64,000 bases of DNA from Bradyrhizobium sp. CCBAU 53351 (GCF_015291745.1 NZ_CP030059.1:3437501-3501500); one strand, 5' to 3'. Shown: positions 48,260 to 58,371, numbered from the stretch's first letter. Program-made: numbers and translations. The notes: a model not told the origin generated them from the sequence alone.

Positions 48260-49108
48260 TTGAGCTCTTCGCATTCAGCGGCGCCGGTCGTCACCATTGG
48301 CAGCGTCAAATTCGGCAATGATCTGCCGATCTCGATCATTGCCGGACCCTGCCAGCTCGAAAGCCGTCAGCACGCGCTGGAGGTCGCTTCCGCGCTGAAG
48401 GAGATCGCGGCGCGGCTGAACATCGGCCTCGTCTACAAGACCTCGTTCGACAAGGCCAACCGCACCAGCGCGTCGGCGGCGCGCGGGCTCGGCCTGTCGC
48501 AGTCGCTGCCGATCTTCGCCGAGATCCGCTCCTCGCTCGGCCTGCCTGTCCTGACCGACGTGCACGAGGCCACGCAATGCGCCGAGGTGGCGCAGGCCGT
48601 GGACATCCTGCAGATCCCGGCCTTCCTGTGCCGGCAGACCGATCTGCTGCTGGCGGCTGCCGCGACCGGCAAGGTCGTCAACGTCAAGAAGGGCCAGTTC
48701 CTGGCGCCCTGGGACATGGCGAATGTCGTCACCAAGATCACCAGTGCTGACAATCCCAACGTGCTCGTCACCGAGCGCGGGGTGTCGTTCGGCTACAACA
48801 CGCTGGTCTCCGACATGCGCGCGCTGCCGATCCTGGCGCGCACCACCGGCGCGCCCGTGATCTTCGACGCCACCCATTCGGTGCAGCAGCCGGGCGGGAA
48901 GGGGACTTCGTCGGGCGGCGAGCGCGAATTCGTGCCGGTGCTGGCGCGCGCCGCCGTCGCGGTCGGCGTCGCCGGCGTCTTCATCGAGACCCATCCCGAT
49001 CCTGATCGCGCCCCCTCCGACGGGCCCAACATGGTGCCGCTGCACGAGTTCGAGGCATTGATCGCGAGATTGATGGCGTTCGACGCGCTGGCAAAGAACC
49101 CGCGCTGA
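48260..49108 (+). CDS. kdsA: 3-deoxy-D-manno-octulosonate 8-phosphate synthase
   Basis: 282 aa from TTG 48260, which has GAGGG at proper spacing; a TTG at 48209 in the same frame has none. Makes Kdo-8-phosphate from arabinose-5-phosphate and PEP for the LPS inner core. Motifs: '[19 protein letters not shown]', '[12 protein letters not shown]', '[17 protein letters not shown]', '[14 protein letters not shown]', '[14 protein letters not shown]' and '[12 protein letters not shown]'. The stop overlaps the next gene's start. Confidence 0.97.
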   Translation: MSSSHSAAPVVTIGSVKFGNDLPISIIAGPCQLESRQHALEVASALKEIAARLNIGLVYKTSFDKANRTSASAARGLGLSQSLPIFAEIRSSLGLPVLTDVHEATQCAEVAQAVDILQIPAFLCRQTDLLLAAAATGKVVNVKKGQFLAPWDMANVVTKITSADNPNVLVTERGVSFGYNTLVSDMRALPILARTTGAPVIFDATHSVQQPGGKGTSSGGEREFVPVLARAAVAVGVAGVFIETHPDPDRAPSDGPNMVPLHEFEALIARLMAFDALAKNPR

Positions 49109-50316
49109 TGCAGAAGAGCGAGGCGCGGCCGCACGATCACGGTCTGCCGACGGCGCTCTACGTCATCTCAGGAGCAAGCTTTGCCGCAGCGCTGTCGGCG
49201 CGCGCGCTCGATCCGGTGCTGCCGCACGTCGCCGAGGATTTCGGCGTCAGCATCGCGACGGCCGCCGGCTTTGCCGCGGTGTTCGCCTTCACCTTCTCGA
49301 TCATCCAGCCCATCGTCGGCGCTGCCGCTGATCTGTTCGGCAAGACGCGGTTGATGATCGGCTGCCTCGCGCTGCTCGGCCTCGCCAACATCCTGGGCGC
49401 GCTCTCGTCCTCATTCTCGGTTCTGTTCGCGACCCGCATCCTCGCCGGCATCGGCTCGGGCGGCGTGTTTCCGGTGGCGCTCAGCCTCACCAGCGATCTG
49501 GTCGGGCCCGAGAAACGCCAGGTCGCGATCAGCCGCACGCTGGCCGGCGCCATGACGGGCAATCTGCTCGGCGCCTCGGCCTCCGGCCTGATCGGCGATC
49601 TGCTCGGCTGGCGCGGCGTGCTCGCAGTGCTCGGCGCGCTCGTCATCGTGGCCTCGATCGCGGTCGCCGCCGGCTTTCGCGGCGCCAAGGTCCAGCATCC
49701 GCCGAAGACGAGCCTGTCGGCACTGAAGGCCGGCTATCGCACCATCTTCACCAATCCGAACGCCTATGTCTGCTATTCGGCGGTGTTCATCGAAGGCTGC
49801 TGCGTGCTCGGCCTGTTTCCCTACATCGCCTCGTTCCTGTTCGAGCTCGGCCAGACCTCGCTCTCGATCGCCGGCATGGTCATCGCGGGCTTTGCGGTCG
49901 GCGGCCTGTTCTACACGCTGACGGTGTCGCGCCTGCTGCCCTGGCTCGGCGTCAAGGGCATGATGATCGCGGGCATGACGCTGGTGGCCTCGCAGCTCAT
50001 TGCCGTCGCCTTCGGCCCGCGCTGGGAAGTGCAGGCGCTGAATCTCATCGTGATGGGATGGGGCTTCTACATCGCCCACGGCTGTCTGCAGGTCTTCGCC
50101 AGCGAGCTCTCGGTCGAAGCGCGCGCCACCGCGCTGTCGCTGCATTCGTTCTTCTTCTTCATGGGGCAGACCGTCGGACCGCTCGCCTACGGCTTCGGGC
50201 TCCAGCATGCCGGCAAGATGCCGACCCTGTTTGCCAGCGCCGCGGTCATGGTGGTGCTGGGCGTCGTCTGTGCCCGGTTGCTCAAGCAGCGTGCGCCGTC
50301 TGATGCGCGGGTCTGA
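49108..50316 (+). CDS. MFS transporter (DHA1-like)
   Basis: 402 aa, twelve membrane segments. N-terminal half begins 'ALYVISGASFAAALSARALDPVLPHVAEDFGVSIATAAGFAAVFAFTFSI'. The MFS loop is 'GAAADLFGKTRLMIGC', and segment 5 has 'GAMTGNLLGASASGLIGDLLGWRGV', the antiporter motif C region, so drug or metabolite efflux is likely. It overlaps kdsA (TGATG), which inserts it between kdsA and eno in the backbone order. Substrate unknown. Confidence 0.93.
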   Translation: MQKSEARPHDHGLPTALYVISGASFAAALSARALDPVLPHVAEDFGVSIATAAGFAAVFAFTFSIIQPIVGAAADLFGKTRLMIGCLALLGLANILGALSSSFSVLFATRILAGIGSGGVFPVALSLTSDLVGPEKRQVAISRTLAGAMTGNLLGASASGLIGDLLGWRGVLAVLGALVIVASIAVAAGFRGAKVQHPPKTSLSALKAGYRTIFTNPNAYVCYSAVFIEGCCVLGLFPYIASFLFELGQTSLSIAGMVIAGFAVGGLFYTLTVSRLLPWLGVKGMMIAGMTLVASQLIAVAFGPRWEVQALNLIVMGWGFYIAHGCLQVFASELSVEARATALSLHSFFFFMGQTVGPLAYGFGLQHAGKMPTLFASAAVMVVLGVVCARLLKQRAPSDARV

Positions 50317-50382
50317 CGAAAGTCGCTCGGGAACCCTGCAACTAAATCGGACGGACTGACCTTCAGCGTGCTACAGCCGGGA

Positions 50383-50610
50383 ATGACAAAGTTTGTAATC
50401 GCCGCGCTGCTCGCCATGCTGCATGCCTTGGCTCCGGTCGCCGCGCAGGCGTCTGAAGCACAGCCCAAGCCGCCCGTGACCGATCGCGAGCAGGTGCAAG
50501 CCGACCGCGCGAAAGCTGCTGCCGAGGAAAAGAACGCGCCGACCACGCGTCCATGGGACAGAGATGCCAACGGCAAACGTCCCTGGGAAAGGTCATCCGT
50601 GACCAAGTAG
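50383..50610 (+). CDS. Small secreted protein with repeated RPW motif
   Basis: 75 aa from ATG 50383. Residues 1-23 are a signal peptide (MTKFVIAALLAMLHALAPVAAQA). The mature 50 residues are charged and likely disordered, with a helical 'DREQVQADRAKAAAEEKNAP' and two copies of an Arg-Pro-Trp motif (TRPWDRDANG, KRPWERSSV) 11 residues apart. Not a family I can name. Periplasmic location is inferred. Confidence 0.7.
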   Translation: MTKFVIAALLAMLHALAPVAAQASEAQPKPPVTDREQVQADRAKAAAEEKNAPTTRPWDRDANGKRPWERSSVTK

Positions 50611-50655
50611 CGCGTCGCGTGTGAGCATATCCACGCGCGTCTGTTCGCGTTGTTC

Positions 50656-51132
50656 TCAGCCTCGTCCGCGATAGGGCGCGACGCCTTGCTCCGGCACCCA
50701 CAGGCCCTTGGGCACGCGGCCGGTCTGCCAGAACACGTCGATCGGAATGCCGCCGCGCGGATACCAATAGCCGCCGATGCGCAGCCATTTCGGTTTGATC
50801 TCGCTGGCGATGCGCTTGCCGATCATCACGGTGCAGTCCTCGTGGAAGGCGCCATGGTTGCGGAAGCTCGCGATGTAGAGTTTTAGCGATTTCGACTCCA
50901 GCAGCCACGGGCCGGGCGCATAGTCGATCATCAGATGCGCGAAATCCGGCTGGCCCGTGACCGGGCAGAGCGAGGTGAATTCCGGCACGGTGAAGCGGAC
51001 GAGATAATCGGTGCCGGCTTGCGGATTGGGCACGCGGTCGAGCTGGGCGTCTTCCGGTGTGTGCGGCCACTCGACCGCGCGGCCGAGCTGTAGGGATTTC
51101 TTCGCCGATGTCTTCGCCGATGTCTTGGCCAT
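50656..51132 (-). CDS. queF: NADPH-dependent 7-cyano-7-deazaguanine reductase QueF
   Basis: 158 aa, unimodular type I QueF of the tunnelling fold. Reduces preQ0 to preQ1 in queuosine synthesis. Thioimide-forming Cys56 in '[14 protein letters not shown]', Asp63, and the family segment '[24 protein letters not shown]'. The N-terminal Lys/Ser/Thr-rich dozen residues are variable. Other que genes are not present in the window. Confidence 0.97.
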   Translation of the reverse strand: MAKTSAKTSAKKSLQLGRAVEWPHTPEDAQLDRVPNPQAGTDYLVRFTVPEFTSLCPVTGQPDFAHLMIDYAPGPWLLESKSLKLYIASFRNHGAFHEDCTVMIGKRIASEIKPKWLRIGGYWYPRGGIPIDVFWQTGRVPKGLWVPEQGVAPYRGRG

Positions 51133-51184
51133 TGTGTCGTCACATCCTGTTTCGATGCCGGGATGGACGCAAATGCCGCTGTCG

Positions 51185-52162
51185 TCAACCGCTCGCGATG
51201 GTCTGGATCATGACGATCCGGTCGTTGCCGGACTCGCAGCCCCAGAGCTCGCCCGGCCGGCCGTCGAGCTGGCGCACATTGGCATTGGCCTTGTCGCTGG
51301 CGAACACGTTGAACGTCTCTGTCGCAGGACCGAAGCGCACGATGGCGTTCGCGGAGAAGTCGGTCAGCCAGACCTTGTCCTTGTCGTCGACATAGACCGC
51401 GTAGGGGCGGGGACGATTGCCGGGGAGCTTCCACGTCTTCCACGACGCATCGGCGGGATCGTGCACCGAGACGTGGCCACTATTCCACTCGCTGACCCAG
51501 ATCCGGCTCTTCGAATCCGACCATACCCGCCGCGAGCCCTGGTCCGGCGTCGGCGGCTCGACAACGCTGGCGCTGCCCGTCGCCAGATCGATCTTGGCGA
51601 TATGGCTGCCGGCGAGCGAGGCGTACCAGACATCGCCTTGCGGAGTGACAGTGATGCCGTAGGGACCGACGCCTTTGGGTGCCTTGAACACATTCACCTC
51701 GCCCGATCTCGGCGCGAGGCGGCCGTAATAGCCGGACTGGCCGGTGAACCAGTAGGTGCCTTGCTTGTCGAACACGCCGGTGTTGAGATTGGCGGCAGCG
51801 AACTTCTCGGGCAGGCGGAACAGGGTGACCTTGAGATCGGAAGGATCGACCCGTGCGATCGCGTTCTGGCCGCCCTCGGTATTCCAGGGCGCGCCATCCG
51901 GGCCGATGGTCACGCCATGGGGAGCCGCGCCCTGACCGAGGCTGACCGTCTTGAAACCGCCATCCCGGGGATCGAGCCTGCCGAGCAGGCCCTTGCCCTG
52001 TGCGGTGAACCAGACCGAACCGTCAGGGGCGGGCGCCAGATCGTGCAGGCCGATGCCGGCGCTGACCGGGAAGTATTTTGTCCGGAACGGGCCTTCCTGG
52101 GCAAAAGATGGGCGGGCCGCCAACAGGGCGGCGCTCGATGCAAGAAACTGGCGTCGATTCAT
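51185..52162 (-). CDS. Secreted Vgb/SMP-30-like beta-propeller protein
   Basis: 325 aa. Signal [22 protein letters not shown] has the Tat-type RRxFL pattern, so it is probably exported folded. The rest is a beta-propeller with repeating '[19 protein letters not shown]', '[21 protein letters not shown]', '[21 protein letters not shown]', '[18 protein letters not shown]' blades. It resembles virginiamycin B lyase (Vgb)-type proteins; lyase activity is not implied. Substrate unknown. Confidence 0.9.
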   Translation of the reverse strand: MNRRQFLASSAALLAARPSFAQEGPFRTKYFPVSAGIGLHDLAPAPDGSVWFTAQGKGLLGRLDPRDGGFKTVSLGQGAAPHGVTIGPDGAPWNTEGGQNAIARVDPSDLKVTLFRLPEKFAAANLNTGVFDKQGTYWFTGQSGYYGRLAPRSGEVNVFKAPKGVGPYGITVTPQGDVWYASLAGSHIAKIDLATGSASVVEPPTPDQGSRRVWSDSKSRIWVSEWNSGHVSVHDPADASWKTWKLPGNRPRPYAVYVDDKDKVWLTDFSANAIVRFGPATETFNVFASDKANANVRQLDGRPGELWGCESGNDRIVMIQTIASG

Positions 52163-52318
52163 GGCGTTACCCCGGCTGCTTGAGATTGAGGTTGGACGCG
52201 CAGATCAGTCGGGTTCAAGCTTAGCCCTGGCCGCTTCGCGCGTCAGGCGAAGCCCGCCGTCCAAGCGTTCACATTTGCTTGCGGCCCGTGTAAGACCCGC
52301 GGCACCGATCAGCCCTAA

Positions 52319-53620
<1,302 letters not shown>

Positions 53621-53663
53621 GCCAGCGTCACCGCGCGAAGAACAAGGACAGGGGAGGATCGAC

Positions 53664-54797
53664 ATGAGCGACGGCAAGACCGGACTGCAACTGCGTTCGC
53701 TGCTCAAGAAGAGCGGCGAGCTGGAATTGTCCCTCGTGAATGTCCCCACGCCGGAGCCGGCCGACGACGAGGTCGTGGTTCGCGTCGAGGCGACGCCGAT
53801 CAACCCCTCCGACCTCGGGCTGCTGATCGGGCCGGCCGACATGTCGGCCGCGAAGGCCTCCGGCACCAAGGAGATGCCGGTCATCACCGCGACGATGCCG
53901 GAGGCGGCGATGCGGATGATGGGAGCCCGGCTCGATCAGTCGCTGCCGGTCGGCAACGAGGGCGCCGGCACGGTGATCGGGGCCGGATCGTCGGACGCGG
54001 CGAAAGCGCTGATGGGCAAGACCGTGTCGATGATCGGCGGCGCGATGTACACGCAATACCGCGTGCTGAAGGTCCGCGACGTCATGGAGCTGCCGGCGGG
54101 CACCACGGCCGCCGACGGCGCGTCCTGGTTCGTCAATCCGTTGACCGCGCTCGGCATGACCGAGACGATGCGGCGGGAGAACCACAAGGCGCTGGTGCAC
54201 ACCGCGGCGGCGTCCAATCTCGGCCAGATGCTCAACAAGATCTGCATCAAGGACGGCATCGGGCTCGTCAACATCGTCAGGAGCAAGGAGCAGGCCGACA
54301 TCCTGCACAAGATCGGCGCCAAGCACGTCGTGGATTCCAGCGCGCCCAGCTTCACGGACGATCTCACCAATGCGCTGGTCGAGACCGGCGCCACGATTGC
54401 CTTCGACGCGATCGGCGGTGGCAAGCTGGCGAGCCAGATCCTGACCGCCATGGAAGTTGCGGCCAACAAGACCGCGAAGGAATACAGCCGCTACGGCTCC
54501 AACGTGTACAAGCAGGTCTATATCTACGGCAGCCTGGACAATCGGCCGACCGAATTGAGCCGGTCGTTCGGCCTGACCTGGGGCGTCGGCGGCTGGCTGC
54601 TCACGCCGTTCCTCCAGAAGATCGGTCCGGCCGAGATCGGCCGCCTGCGCCAGCGCGTCGCGTCCGAGCTCAAGACCACCTTCGCCAGCCACTACACCAA
54701 GGTGGTGTCGCTGACCGAGGTGCTCGATCCCGCCAACATCGCGGTGTACGCCAAACGCGCCACCGGCGAAAAATTCCTCATCAACCCAAATAAATAA
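53664..54797 (+). CDS. Zinc-independent MDR-type oxidoreductase (quinone/enoyl reductase-like)
   Basis: 377 aa. N-terminal GroES-like domain with 'VPTPEPADDEVVVRVEATPINPSDLGLLIG' and 'PVGNEGAGTVIGAG'. The Rossmann part has an atypical glycine region 'LVHTAAASNLGQMLNKICIKDGI', then 'ILHKIGAKHVVDSS' and 'IAFDAIGGGKLASQIL'. No zinc-binding Cys/His sets, so a quinone oxidoreductase/2-enoyl reductase type. About 45 residues longer than typical QOR owing to an insertion near 55-90. AGGGGAGG precedes the ATG; 43 bp after eno. Confidence 0.88.
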   Translation: MSDGKTGLQLRSLLKKSGELELSLVNVPTPEPADDEVVVRVEATPINPSDLGLLIGPADMSAAKASGTKEMPVITATMPEAAMRMMGARLDQSLPVGNEGAGTVIGAGSSDAAKALMGKTVSMIGGAMYTQYRVLKVRDVMELPAGTTAADGASWFVNPLTALGMTETMRRENHKALVHTAAASNLGQMLNKICIKDGIGLVNIVRSKEQADILHKIGAKHVVDSSAPSFTDDLTNALVETGATIAFDAIGGGKLASQILTAMEVAANKTAKEYSRYGSNVYKQVYIYGSLDNRPTELSRSFGLTWGVGGWLLTPFLQKIGPAEIGRLRQRVASELKTTFASHYTKVVSLTEVLDPANIAVYAKRATGEKFLINPNK

Positions 54798-54822
54798 TCG
54801 TGATCTGCGACGGCAGGTCACC

Positions 54823-54913
54823 GCAAGAAGGTCTTGCCTTCTGAGCCCAGCGGCGGATTATTCCGCCGCTATCGAATGCGGAAAACCGCAAGGGCTCAGA
54901 AGGGGACATTTCC
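54823..54913 (+). promoter_or_regulatory. Structured leader with mutually exclusive folds (candidate translational RNA switch)
   Basis: P1: CCTTCTGAGCCC (54837-54848) pairs perfectly with GGGCTCAGAAGG (54892-54903). Inside it, P2 is AGCGGCGGA/TCCGCCGCT (54849-54857/54862-54870) and P3 is TGCGG-AAAA-CCGCA (54877-54890), forming a three-way junction. The 3' strand of P1 contains AGAAGG, part of the purine-rich ribosome site 8-16 bases before ATG 54914. The same AGAAGG at 54826-54831 can pair with CCTTCT at 54837-54842 instead, which would free the site. Not a known riboswitch consensus as far as I can tell. Confidence 0.6.
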
Positions 54914-55912
54914 ATGACCGATCTCAATCGCCGTCATCTGCTCGCTGGCGCAGCCGCCCTCGGGGCGGCTGCTGCGACCGGGCTTGGACCGACCACCGCC
55001 AAGGCCGCAGTGCCGCCAGCCGGGACGCAGGCGCCGGGCTTCTATCGCTACAAGGTCGGCGCTTTCGAGTGCACCTCGATCAATGACGGTGCGCGCACCT
55101 TCCCGATGCCGGACAAGTTCGTCGCCAATCTGTCGAAGGACGAAGCGCTGGCGGCGGGCGAGGCGGCCTACATGCCGAAGGGCATGGTCACGGTGCCGTT
55201 CAACCCGCAACTCGTCAACACCGGCTCCAAGCTGGTCCTGATCGACACCGGCAACGGCATTGCGAATTTCGAGGCGAGCAAGGGCGCGGTCGGCCGCACG
55301 CTGCAAAACCTCCAGGCCGCCGGCGTCGATCCGAAGAACATCGACGTGGTTCTGCTCTCGCATCTGCACCCCGATCACACCAACGGCATCCGCCTCGCTG
55401 ACGGCGCGCTCGCATTTTCCAATGCGGAGATCATGGTGCCGGGCAAGGACTGGGAGTTCTGGACCAGCGAGGAGAACGCCGGCAAGGCCGAGTCCAATCC
55501 GATGATGAAGAACTACTTCGCCAACGTGAAGAAGACCTTCGCTGGCCTCGAGTCCAAGGTCACAAAGTACGAATGGGGCAAGGAGGTCGCGCCGGGCATC
55601 ACCTCGATCGCAACCCCGGGCCACACGCCGGGCCACACCTCGTTCGCGGTTGCCTCGGGCGATGCGAAGGTGCTGATCCAGTCCGACGTCACCAACATCC
55701 CGGAATTCTTCCTGCGCAATCCCGACTGGCACGTGATGTTCGATGCCGACGCCGCGCTGGCGCAGGAGACGCGCCACAAGTTCTACGACATGGCGGCCGC
55801 GGAGAAGGCGACCGTGATCGGCTTCCACTTCACGTTCCCGTCGGTCGGCCATGTCGAGAAGGACGGCGCGAAGTATCGCCTGATCCCGTCGGCGTGGAAT
55901 CCGACGATCTGA
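54914..55912 (+). CDS. Exported MBL-fold metallo-hydrolase
   Basis: 332 aa. Tat-type signal at 1-32 (NRRHLLAGAAALGAAAATG...TTAKA). The metallo-beta-lactamase fold has the metal motif SHLHPDHTNG (His150, His152, Asp154, His155), 'TPGHTPGHTSFAV' (third His) and 'IQSDVTNIPEF' (bridging Asp), with the last ligand in 'VIGFHFTFPSVGHVEK'. Two-metal hydrolase in the periplasm; lactonase or other esterase activity is possible, but substrate is not determinable. Its leader carries the structured RNA described above and a strong terminator follows. Confidence 0.93.
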   Translation: MTDLNRRHLLAGAAALGAAAATGLGPTTAKAAVPPAGTQAPGFYRYKVGAFECTSINDGARTFPMPDKFVANLSKDEALAAGEAAYMPKGMVTVPFNPQLVNTGSKLVLIDTGNGIANFEASKGAVGRTLQNLQAAGVDPKNIDVVLLSHLHPDHTNGIRLADGALAFSNAEIMVPGKDWEFWTSEENAGKAESNPMMKNYFANVKKTFAGLESKVTKYEWGKEVAPGITSIATPGHTPGHTSFAVASGDAKVLIQSDVTNIPEFFLRNPDWHVMFDADAALAQETRHKFYDMAAAEKATVIGFHFTFPSVGHVEKDGAKYRLIPSAWNPTI

Positions 55913-55936
55913 GTGACTTCGAGGTCCGCGCGAATG

Positions 55937-55967
55937 TCAGGCCGCCCCAGGGCGGCCTGATTGTTTT
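55937..55967 (+). terminator. Rho-independent terminator of the MBL gene
   Basis: TCAGGCCGCC (55937-55946) and GGCGGCCTGA (55951-55960) form a perfect 10-bp stem with a 4-nt loop, followed by TTGTTTT. It lies 24 bp after the stop. Confidence 0.9.
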
Positions 55968-55974
55968 GGTTCGC

Positions 55975-56005
55975 AGCCCGGAATACGCTTCGCTCCATCC
56001 GGGCT
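55975..56005. repeat. REP-like dispersed palindrome
   Basis: AGCCCGGA (55975-55982) and TCCGGGCT (55998-56005) flank ATACGCTTCGCTCCA. I recognise the wording (AGCCCGGATGGAGCGAAGCG on the other strand) from intergenic repeats in Bradyrhizobium. Confidence 0.6.
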
Positions 56006-56134
56006 ACCGGCCCAACCATTTGCTTTCGCGAAACACAGCGTTTCCAAATCGGGCCGGTGCATGCACTTGCATCCATCGGTCCAGATCGCTTAAGTGCCGA
56101 CGGCACTTCTCCCTCACGGTTTCAAGGACACCTC

Positions 56135-56686
56135 ATGGCCTACAACATCGTCACGATCGCCGGCAGCCTGCGCAAGGAGAGCTTTTCGCTGAAGATCGCC
56201 AACGCGCTCGCCAAGCTTGCGCCTGATACGCTCAAGCTCGAGGTGGTCACGCCGGCGGGCATCTCGTTCTTCAATCAGGACCTCGAGGGTGCGCCGCCCG
56301 CGGACTGGCTGGCCTTCCGCGACAAGCTGCAGAAATCGAACGGCGTCCTGTTCGTCACCCCCGAATACAACCGCTCGACCCCGGGCGTCCTCAAGAACGC
56401 CATCGACGTCGCCTCGCGCCCCTATGGCAAGAGCTCGCTCCTGGGCAAGCCGGTCGGCATCATCTCGAACTCGCCGGGACCGCTCGGCGGCGTCAGCGCG
56501 GCCAAGCACCTGCAGAACATCCTGCCGGGCATTTCCGGTCCGCTGCTGCAGCAGCCGGAAATCTATCTCAACGCCGTCGGCGATGCGTTTGACGCGAACG
56601 GCAACCTGACCAAGGACTCCCTGAAGACGGTGCTGCAGCAGTACATCGACGCCTTCGCCGCGCACGTGGCGAAGAACCAGGGCTGA
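56135..56686 (+). CDS. NADPH-dependent FMN reductase (ChrR/azoreductase-like)
   Basis: 183 aa from ATG 56135. Flavodoxin-like fold: FMN phosphate loop 'IAGSLRKESFSLKIANAL' and family motif 'VLFVTPEYNRSTPGVLKNAIDVASRP', plus 'GKPVGIISNSPGPLGGVSAAKHLQNIL'. Reduces quinones, azo compounds or chromate in related proteins, usually as an antioxidant activity. Longer upstream frame to 55961 crosses the REP-like palindrome and is not coding. Confidence 0.95.
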   Translation: MAYNIVTIAGSLRKESFSLKIANALAKLAPDTLKLEVVTPAGISFFNQDLEGAPPADWLAFRDKLQKSNGVLFVTPEYNRSTPGVLKNAIDVASRPYGKSSLLGKPVGIISNSPGPLGGVSAAKHLQNILPGISGPLLQQPEIYLNAVGDAFDANGNLTKDSLKTVLQQYIDAFAAHVAKNQG

Positions 56687-56700
56687 GGCTCGTGGTGTCG

Positions 56701-56731
56701 TTCCGGGGCGATGCTTCGCATCGCCCCGGAA
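56701..56731. repeat. Perfect 14-bp hairpin, REP-like element
   Basis: TTCCGGGGCGATGC (56701-56714), TTC, GCATCGCCCCGGAA (56718-56731), followed by TGAC. It lies 15 bp after the FMN reductase stop and may end its transcript. The CCGGGGCGATGC wording is typical of dispersed bradyrhizobial palindromes. Confidence 0.6.
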
Positions 56732-56786
56732 TGACTCGCCAACCTGAATTAGCACTCCCTTAACCAACTTGTCCCATCTTCCCAAG

Positions 56787-57104
56787 ATGGTCTCCCGCGC
56801 GCGCCTGAAATCGATCCTGACCGGACTTGCCCTCTACGCGATGGCGGCCGCCATCGTCGGCTATTTCGGCGTCAACGCCTATACCGGCAAATACGGCCTC
56901 AACGCGCGCCAGGAGCTCGACCAGGAAATCATCGCGCTGACCAGCGAGCTGGCCCAGCTCAAGCGCGAGCGCGCCAGGAGCGAGCAGCGGGTGTCGCTGT
57001 TGCGGTCCGAGCGGATCGATCCCGACATGCTGGACGAGCGGGCGCGTTTCCAGCTCGACTATGTCAATCCGCGCGATCTCGTTCGGATGATCCCGGCGAA
57101 GTAG
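56787..57104 (+). CDS. ftsB: FtsB/DivIC-family septum formation initiator
   Basis: 105 aa from ATG 56787; a TTG at 56769 adds 6 residues and no ribosome site settles the start. One membrane helix (about 9-30, LTGLALYAMAAAIVGYFGVNAY) is followed by a periplasmic coiled coil (about 38-75, QELDQEIIALTSELAQLKRERARSEQRVSLL) and 'IDPDMLDERARFQLDYVNPRDLV'. Divisome scaffold with FtsL and FtsQ. Its place between eno and pdhA matches the alphaproteobacterial order. Confidence 0.92.
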   Translation: MVSRARLKSILTGLALYAMAAAIVGYFGVNAYTGKYGLNARQELDQEIIALTSELAQLKRERARSEQRVSLLRSERIDPDMLDERARFQLDYVNPRDLVRMIPAK

Positions 57105-57306
57105 CGCTTTCCGCAAGCTCCGAAACCGACGGCGAAAGAAGCTGCCGAAATCCGGCTCCTCCTTCGAAGGTCGTAATTTCGGAACCGCAAGTTGCCTTGA
57201 CGGCAGCCCGGCGGCGGGCTCATGGCTTCTGCGACGCTCACTGAAGTTGACGAAGATCAAACAGGCGGCGCGGGCACGTCATAGTCTGTCATCGGAGGAA
57301 ACTGTG

Positions 57307-58266
57307 ATGAATGGGTCAATGCCCCGCCATCACGCGGCCCGTGTCGAGGCCGCCATTGCGTCAGGCCAGGCGGCACGATCCGCGCTTGTGGCCTCGTGGC
57401 GCCGTTCGTCCAGATTGCATCATCTCGATCCCGGCGGCCGCACCTCGCCGATCCGGCTGACCGAAGCCGAGCTGCACCAGGCGCGCGAGCGCATCGCGCC
57501 GCTGCTGGCCGCCGCGCAAGGCGCGATGGACCGGCTCTATCAGGCGGTCGGCGCGAGCGGCTGCTGCGTGCTGCTTGCCGACGGCGAGGGCGTGCCGGTC
57601 GATCGTCGCGGCACGCCGGCGGACGACGCAACGTTTCAGTCCTGGGGCCTGTGGACCGGTGCGCTCTGGAGCGAGGAGCACGAGGGCACCAACGGCATCG
57701 GCACCTGCCTTGTGGAGCAGCGTCCGCTCACCATCGACCGCGACCAGCATTTCTTCGCCCGCAACACGCTGTTGAGCTGCTCCGCCGTTCCGATCTACGA
57801 CCACGTGGCGGCGCTGGCGGGCGTGCTCGACGTCTCCTCCTGCCGGGCCGACCGGACCGATGCGTTTTCCAGTCTGATCGCGCTTGCGGCGGGCGAGGCG
57901 GCCAAGCGGATCGAAGCCGATCTGTTCCGCAGGGCCTTCGCCCATGCCCGCATCGTGCTGACGCAAGCTGCGGACGGCCAATGCGGAGGCCTTGTCGCGG
58001 TCGATGCGGACGACCTCGTGATCGGCGCGACCCGCTCCGCCCGGGTGGCGCTCGGAATTGCCCCTGGCCGGGCCTTGCAGCCGGTGCCCGCGGCCGATCT
58101 GCTCGGCGGCGATACCGCGCGCGATCATCTTGCCGGCGGTCAGCGCGGCGTGGTGCAACGGGCGTTGCTCCGTGCCGGCGGCAACGTCTCGGCGGCCGCC
58201 AAGGCTCTCGGCGTCAGCCGGGCCACGCTGCACAGAAAGCTCAAGCGGTTCGAGCTGAACCACTGA
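57307..58266 (+). CDS. AAA-less AcoR-like regulator (GAF plus Fis-type HTH)
   Basis: 319 aa from ATG 57307, with GGAGGA 7 bases upstream (in-frame earlier starts lack a site). The N-terminal region (about 1-50, 'SWRRSSRLHHLDP') and GAF domain (about 60-215, 'GCCVLLADGEGVPVDRRG', 'GTNGIGTCLVEQRPLTI', 'SCSAVPIYD') match AcoR-class activators. The central sigma-54 AAA+ domain is absent, and the chain goes straight to a C-terminal Fis HTH (GNVSAAAKALGVSRATLHRKLKRF). It cannot remodel sigma-54 polymerase, so it likely acts at ordinary promoters. Next to an aldehyde dehydrogenase gene with a palindromic upstream site. Confidence 0.92.
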   Translation: MNGSMPRHHAARVEAAIASGQAARSALVASWRRSSRLHHLDPGGRTSPIRLTEAELHQARERIAPLLAAAQGAMDRLYQAVGASGCCVLLADGEGVPVDRRGTPADDATFQSWGLWTGALWSEEHEGTNGIGTCLVEQRPLTIDRDQHFFARNTLLSCSAVPIYDHVAALAGVLDVSSCRADRTDAFSSLIALAAGEAAKRIEADLFRRAFAHARIVLTQAADGQCGGLVAVDADDLVIGATRSARVALGIAPGRALQPVPAADLLGGDTARDHLAGGQRGVVQRALLRAGGNVSAAAKALGVSRATLHRKLKRFELNH

Positions 58267-58351
58267 GCCTGCTTATCTTCGTCACGGGCTATCTTCCCAA
58301 CAACGCCGTGGAATCTGCGAGCGCTCAATCTCGCCCTGCCTCGCCCCACGA

Positions 58352-58371
58352 CTGTCGCAGAACTGCGACAG
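58352..58371. promoter_or_regulatory. Palindromic operator candidate upstream of aldehyde dehydrogenase
   Basis: CTGTCGCAG (58352-58360), AA, CTGCGACAG (58363-58371): perfect 9-bp arms. It lies 116 bp before the aldehyde dehydrogenase ATG and 86 bp after the regulator stop. Fis-type HTH dimers bind such palindromes. Confidence 0.65.

Noticed and set aside
54841..54846. CTGAGC in the MBL leader as a TPP-riboswitch CUGAGA motif
   Set aside because: The rest of the thi-box consensus is missing and the gene is not a thiamine gene.
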